Origin: Labilithrix luteola
GTDB lineage: Bacteria > Myxococcota_A > Polyangia > Polyangiales > Polyangiaceae
Assembly (NCBI GenBank): GCA_026225435.1
Contig: JAMFST010000661.1
Coordinates: 1-6,579 of the forward strand
DNA: 6,579 nt
Reading direction: 5' to 3'
Position numbers and translations under genes: made by a program. Every line of letters begins with the position of its first letter. Position 1 is the stretch's first letter. Shown here one piece after another: positions 1 through 4,600 of the stretch. Below the pieces are notes generated by a model. It saw nothing but the letters and a program-made list of their open reading frames with translations, had not been told where the DNA came from and did no database searches.

Positions 1-303
1 ACGGTGACCCTCGCGAGCGGCGGCGCGTACGCGCAGACCGGCCGCACCGATGACGAGACGGAGAGCGGCGCGTGGAGCCAGCCGGCGACGATCAGCATCG
101 ACCCGGACTTCGGCTCGCCGCCGGCGGGGATGCATGGCCCCTACGTCGAGCTCGACAACGATCCGACCGGCGACGGCGAGTGGGTCTACGGGTACTCCGA
201 GTCGGGCGACGGCAGCGCGCTGACGCTGACCCTGTACGCCCAGCGCAACGGCATGGGCCTGCGCTGGGCCGGGGTGAAGACCATCAACCTCGTGAAGGAC
301 TGA
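1..303 (+). CDS. C-terminal end of an unrecognised, probably exported protein (5' partial)
   Basis: The frame is open from the first base and ends at TGA 301-303, leaving 100 residues. The true start is almost certainly upstream; the GTG at position 4 is only the first possible start codon in view. The piece is rich in Gly, Asp, Thr and Ser, has no cysteine, and alternates polar and hydrophobic residues near its end (ALTLTLYAQRNGMGLRW). This suggests a beta-rich extracytoplasmic domain. No transmembrane helix or catalytic motif is visible. Acidic Gly-rich stretches (DNDPTGDGEW, SESGDG) could bind calcium, but that is weak inference. I do not recognise the family. It converges on the aldehyde dehydrogenase gene with a 5-base gap, so the two are not co-transcribed. 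Coding is supported by the GC-rich third positions and the clean end just before the next gene. Confidence 0.6.
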   Translation, partial: TVTLASGGAYAQTGRTDDETESGAWSQPATISIDPDFGSPPAGMHGPYVELDNDPTGDGEWVYGYSESGDGSALTLTLYAQRNGMGLRWAGVKTINLVKD

Positions 304-308
304 CCCGC

Positions 309-1694
309 TCAGAGGGACAGGCGGAAGTGGATCGCCTTCGGGCGCGTGAGGTGGTCGAAGCCGAGCGTGCTCAAGGTGACGCCGCGGCCCGAGCTCTTCA
401 CGCCGACCCAGGGGAGGGCAGGGTCGAGAGCGTCGCAGCGGTTCATGTAGACCGTGCCGTACTCCAGATCGCGGGCGAAGCGCTCGGCGCGGTCGCGGTC
501 GTTGGTCCACACGCTGGCGGTGAGCCCGAGCGACGAGTCGTTCATCCGCGCGAGCGCCTCGGCGTCGCTGGCCACGCTGGCGATGGGGAGCAGAGGGCCG
601 AACGACTCCTCGCGCATCAGGCGCATCGCCGGGGTCATCCCGTCGAGCAAGGTGGGCTGGAAGAAGCGACCGCGCCCGTCGACCGCGCTCGCCTTGCCGC
701 CGGTGACCACGCGCGCGCCCTGCTGGACCGCGTCGGCCACCCGAGCGGCGAGCTCGCCGGGGTGATGCGGCTGGGCGATGGGCCCGAGCGACGTCTTGCC
801 GTCGGTCGGATCGCCGAGCACGTAGGCGTCGACGAGCGCGCGGCAGGCCTCGACCAGCTCGGCGTGACGGGAGGCGTGCACGTAGACCCGCTCGACGGCG
901 CAGCAGCTCTGCCCGGCGTTGTACATCGCACCGTCGACGATCTGCTCGGCGACCTTGGCGATGTCGGCGTCCTCGGCGACGTAGGCCGGATCGTTCCCGC
1001 CGAGCTCGAGGTCGACGTGGGTGAAGCTCTTCGCCGCGGCCTCCTGGATGCGGTGACCGCCGTAGACCGAGCCGGTGAAGAAGACCGCGTCGACGCGGCC
1101 GTCGCCGACCATGCGCTCGCTCGCCGGGTGGTCGCAGTGCAGCGCCTGCACCAGGTTGGCCGGCGCACCGGCGGCGGCGAAGGCGCGGGCGAAATGCTCG
1201 CCACAGAGCGGGCTGCGCGGCGAGTGCTTCACGATGACCGCATTGCCCGCGAGGATCGCCGGGATGACCACGTTGACCGCGGTGAGCAGCGGGTAGTTCC
1301 AGGCGGGGAGGTCGACGACCACGCCCAGCGGCGTACGGGCGATGCGCCGCTCGAAGTTGTCCTTCGGCGGAAGGCGGACATCCGCCAGGCTCGCCGCGGC
1401 GATCTCCATCATGTGCCGCGCGCGACCGGCCATTCCGCCGACCTCGCCCTTCGCCTGGCCGAGCGGCTTGCCCATCATGCGGGTGATGTCCGACGCGATG
1501 GAGTCGGCGCTCGCCTCCATGCTCTTCACCGCCGCCTCGCACAGCGCGACGCGCTCGGCGATGGGCGTGGCGCGGAAGCCGGCGAAGGCCGCGCGCGCCT
1601 GGTCGAGCACCTCGCCGATGTGAGCGTCATCGGCCAGCGGGACCTCCACGTCGGAGGCCAGGGTGTACGGGTTGTCGACCGAAAGAACGCTCAT
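309..1694 (-). CDS. NAD(P)-dependent aldehyde dehydrogenase, 461 aa
   Basis: This is a soluble ALDH-superfamily enzyme that oxidises an aldehyde to the acid with NAD(P)+. Motifs appear in the expected order: PAWNYPL with oxyanion-hole Asn133; VIVKHS with cofactor-binding Lys156; FTGS at 206-209; LELGGNDPAYV with general-base Glu230; NAGQSCC with nucleophile Cys264; EESFGP with Glu363; and the C-terminal GTVYMN and GVKSSGRG segments. The Glu230-Cys264 spacing of 34 equals that of human ALDH2 (268/302). The length is slightly below the usual 480-500, like short semialdehyde-type members. Three residues after Lys156 there is Pro rather than the Glu typical of NAD-preferring forms, so NADP use is possible. 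The substrate cannot be told from sequence. The start at 1694 was chosen because ALDH homology begins here and its ATG overlaps the uvrA stop as ATGA. The frame stays open to 1826, but that stretch lies inside uvrA. No clear Shine-Dalgarno sequence precedes the ATG, which suggests coupling to uvrA translation. Confidence 0.93.
   Translation of the reverse strand: MSVLSVDNPYTLASDVEVPLADDAHIGEVLDQARAAFAGFRATPIAERVALCEAAVKSMEASADSIASDITRMMGKPLGQAKGEVGGMAGRARHMMEIAAASLADVRLPPKDNFERRIARTPLGVVVDLPAWNYPLLTAVNVVIPAILAGNAVIVKHSPRSPLCGEHFARAFAAAGAPANLVQALHCDHPASERMVGDGRVDAVFFTGSVYGGHRIQEAAAKSFTHVDLELGGNDPAYVAEDADIAKVAEQIVDGAMYNAGQSCCAVERVYVHASRHAELVEACRALVDAYVLGDPTDGKTSLGPIAQPHHPGELAARVADAVQQGARVVTGGKASAVDGRGRFFQPTLLDGMTPAMRLMREESFGPLLPIASVASDAEALARMNDSSLGLTASVWTNDRDRAERFARDLEYGTVYMNRCDALDPALPWVGVKSSGRGVTLSTLGFDHLTRPKAIHFRLSL
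1691..1694 (-). promoter_or_regulatory. ATGA stop/start overlap coupling uvrA to the aldehyde dehydrogenase
   Basis: On the minus strand the ATG of the aldehyde dehydrogenase (1694-1692) shares bases with the TGA of uvrA (1693-1691). The bases just upstream of the ATG (ACTCGCCGGC) contain no AGGA-like ribosome site. Re-initiation by ribosomes finishing uvrA is the simplest way to start the second gene. This implies a shared transcript; an additional internal promoter cannot be excluded. Confidence 0.75.
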
Positions 1695-4600
1695 GCCGGC
1701 GAGTCTACCGTGGTCACGCCACGTCGCGCCTGTGCCCCGCGCGGCTTCGTCGCGGAGGGGCTCGCGGCGGTCGCTGCAGCCTCCCCAGCCGCTGGGTCCA
1801 CGATGGGCGGCTCGCTTGCCAGACACACACCGGTGGCCGTCTTCGCCTTGGCCAGCAGCGCCGGGGCTCCCTCGAAGACGATTCGCCCGCCGTTCTCCCC
1901 CGCGTCCGGCCCGAGCTCGACCACCCAGTCGGCCGAGGCGATGACGTCCGGATGGTGCTCGACGATCACCAGGGTGTCACCGCGCGCGACCAGGCGATCG
2001 AGCACCTCGATGAGCCGCTTCACGTCGGAGAGGTGCAGCCCGGTGGTCGGCTCGTCGAGCACGTAGACCGTCGGCTCGTGCGCGGCGCCGGCGGTGAGCT
2101 CGGCCGCCAGCTTGAGGCGCTGCGCCTCGCCGCCGGAGAGCGTGTTGGAGCCCTGGCCGATCTGCAGGTAGCCGACGCCGAGGTCGTGCAAGGTCGCCAG
2201 CGGCCGGGCGATCTTCGGATGGGCGGAGAACACCTTGGCGGCGTCCTCGGCGGACAGGTGGAGCACGTCGCCGATCGACAGGCCGGCGTCGGGCACCAGC
2301 GCGCGCACCGCCGGATCGGTCTTCACCGCCGACGGGACGAAGCGAACATCGAGCGTCGAGGTCTCGAAGCGCGCGCCGCCGCACGTCTCGCAGGGGCTGA
2401 CCACGTCGGGAAGGAAGGGCATCTCGGCGACGATCGCCCCCTGTCCATCACACGCCGGGCAGCGACCGCCGCCGCCGGTGTTGAAGGAGAACCGCGCCGC
2501 GGTGTACCCGCGCTCCTTCGCCAGCGGCATCTGCGCGTACAGCTTGCGGATCTCGTCCCAGACGCCGAGGAACGTCGCCGGCACCGAGCGCGGCGTGCGC
2601 CCGATGGGGGATTGATCGACCGCCAGCGCCCGGCGCACCGCGCGCGTCCCCTTGATCGACCCGTGAGCTCCGGGCGGATTGTCGTTCACCAGACCGAGCG
2701 CCTTGCGCAGCGCCGGATAGAACACCTTGCGCACCAGGGTCGACTTGCCCGAGCCGCTCACCCCGGCGACCACGCACATGCGCCCGACGGGGACGCGGAA
2801 GGTGACGTTCTGGAGGTTGTTCTCCTTCGCTCCCGTCACCTCGAGCCACTGGTCGGGGACGACGCGGTGCGGGCGCACCACCCGGCCGGTCTCGCGCAGC
2901 GCCTGCGCCGTGGGGGACGCCGGATCGGAGAGCACCACGCTCGCCGGGCCTTCGACCACGATGTGGCCACCGCGCCGTCCGCCCGAGGGGCCCATGTCGA
3001 CCACGTGGTCGGCGGCGCGGATGGTGTCGGCGTCGTGTTCGACGACCAGCACCGTCGAGCCGGTGTCGACCAGCGCGCGCAGGTTGAGGAGCAGCGCCTT
3101 GGTGTCCCGCGGGTGGAGCCCGATGGTCGGCTCGTCGAGCACGTAGAGCGCGCCGGTGAGCCCGCTGCCGAGCTGCGCCGAGAGCCGCAGCCGCTGCATC
3201 TCGCCCCCCGAGAGCGTCGCCGCCGCGCGATCGAGCGAGAGGTACCCGAGCCCGACGTTGTCGGCGAAGCGGAGCCGGCGGAGCAGCTCGGTGTGCGGCG
3301 CGGTGGCGATCTGCGCCGCGTTGCCGGTGAAGCTCCAGGTCTCCGCGATGGCCAGCGCCGACTTCACGCTGCGCCGGGTGAACGCCGGGTACGTCTCGTC
3401 GGCGATGCGCACGCGGCGCGGAACCGGCGAGAGCCGCGTCCCCTGGCAGGCCTTGCAGACCGCGCCGCTCTCGCGCACGCCGGCCCCCTCGCAGACGGCG
3501 CACTGCCCCTGCTTGGTGTTGAAGGAGAACCAGCGCGGATCGAGCTCGGGCACACCGGCGCCGCAGCTGGTGCAGGCGCGCGAGGTGGAGAGCACGGCCT
3601 CGTGCGGGCCTTCCTTGGCGGTCGGCGCCCCGGTGGCCACGCGGATCGCGCCGCCACCCCAGGCCAGAGCGCGATCGAACACGGCCCGTGTCAGCTCGGC
3701 GAGCCGCCCGTAGTGCACGATCAGGTCGATGGTGTGCTCCTTCGTCTTCACCAGCTTCGGCGGCGGATCGATCATCACGATCTGCTCGTCGACTCGCGCG
3801 GTGTGCAGGCCGGCGCGCGACGCGTTGGTGAACAGGTCGAGGTACGTCCCCTTGCGAGCGCGCACCGCCGGCGCGTAGATTGTCGACTTCTCCGAGCCGT
3901 CCGGATCGCGCGCGATCAGCCGCTTGTACAGCTCGTCCGGCGAGCTCGGCTCGACGACGGCGTCGCACTCCGGGCAGTGCAGCTCGCCGACCTTGGCGTA
4001 GAGCAGGCGCAGGTAGTGCGCCACCTCGGTGACCGTGGCCACCGTGGAGTTGGCGCCGCCGCGCGCGGTTCGCTGCTCGAGGGCGATCGACGGTGGCACA
4101 CCGGTGACCAGGTCGACGTCGGGGCGGGGGAGCATCGGCAAGAACTGCCGCGCGTACGGGGTCAGCGTCTCCATGAAGCGGCGCTGCCCCTCGGCGAAGA
4201 TCACGTCGAAGGCGAGCGACGACTTGCCCGAGCCCGACGGACCCGTCACCACCACCAGCTTGCCCAGCGGAACGTCGGTGGAGATCCCCTTGAGCGTGTG
4301 CTCCCGGGCGTGCTCGATGTGGATCGCCTCCACCGCCGGCGCGCGCTCGGCCCGGTGCGGACGGAGCGACACACCGTTACGCGCCGCCCGCAGCGCCTCG
4401 GCGGTCCGCCCGACCCCCTTGAGGATGGCGAGCGGCGGCCCCTCGGCGACCACGCGGCCCCCGTCCGGTCCCGCGCCCGGCCCGAGGTCGATGACCCAGT
4501 CGGCCTCGCGGATCACGTCGAGATCGTGCTCGACGATGAGGACGCTGGCGCCCCCCTCGGCGAGAGCGTGCAACGCCTCCACCACCGCGCGTGCGTCCTC

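Larger units (their letters stand above)
1826..4333 (-). other. UvrA module 2 (C-terminal copy, all four ATPase half-motifs)
   Basis: Residues about 745-1580. It restarts like the N-terminus of an ordinary UvrA: a short strand, TGPSGSGKSSLAFD, AEGQRRFMETLTPYARQFL, then ALEQRTARGGANSTVATVTE. It continues through a UvrB-binding domain and two zinc fingers, and has complete Walker A, signature and Walker B sets in both ATPases. The second ATPase has VDQSPIGRTPRS after its Walker A and EMPFLPDV in its zinc finger, both typical of UvrA. At about 835 residues it is roughly 100 shorter than a single UvrA, mainly because the insertion domain is absent. Confidence 0.9.

Noticed and set aside
1695..1826. 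A longer start for the aldehyde dehydrogenase at 1826
   Set aside because: The extra 44 residues are Arg/Gly-rich, do not look like an ALDH N-terminus, and lie inside the uvrA 3' end. The ATGA start at 1694 fits better.
72..2066. A 664-residue open frame on the plus strand opposite the aldehyde dehydrogenase and uvrA
   Set aside because: It is rich in Arg, Ala, Gly and Asp with no recognisable motif, and lies antisense to genes with clear family motifs. Long antisense frames are expected at this GC content.
2448..3968. A 506-residue Arg-rich frame on the minus strand inside uvrA
   Set aside because: It is an out-of-frame shadow of uvrA with Arg/Ala-rich composition and no motif. The in-frame UvrA translation is continuous over the same bases.
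4330..4365. A break or frameshift between the two UvrA modules that would make them separate genes
   Set aside because: The frame is continuous with no stop. The Val and Met codons near the junction have no convincing ribosome site, and the linker reads as ordinary protein.
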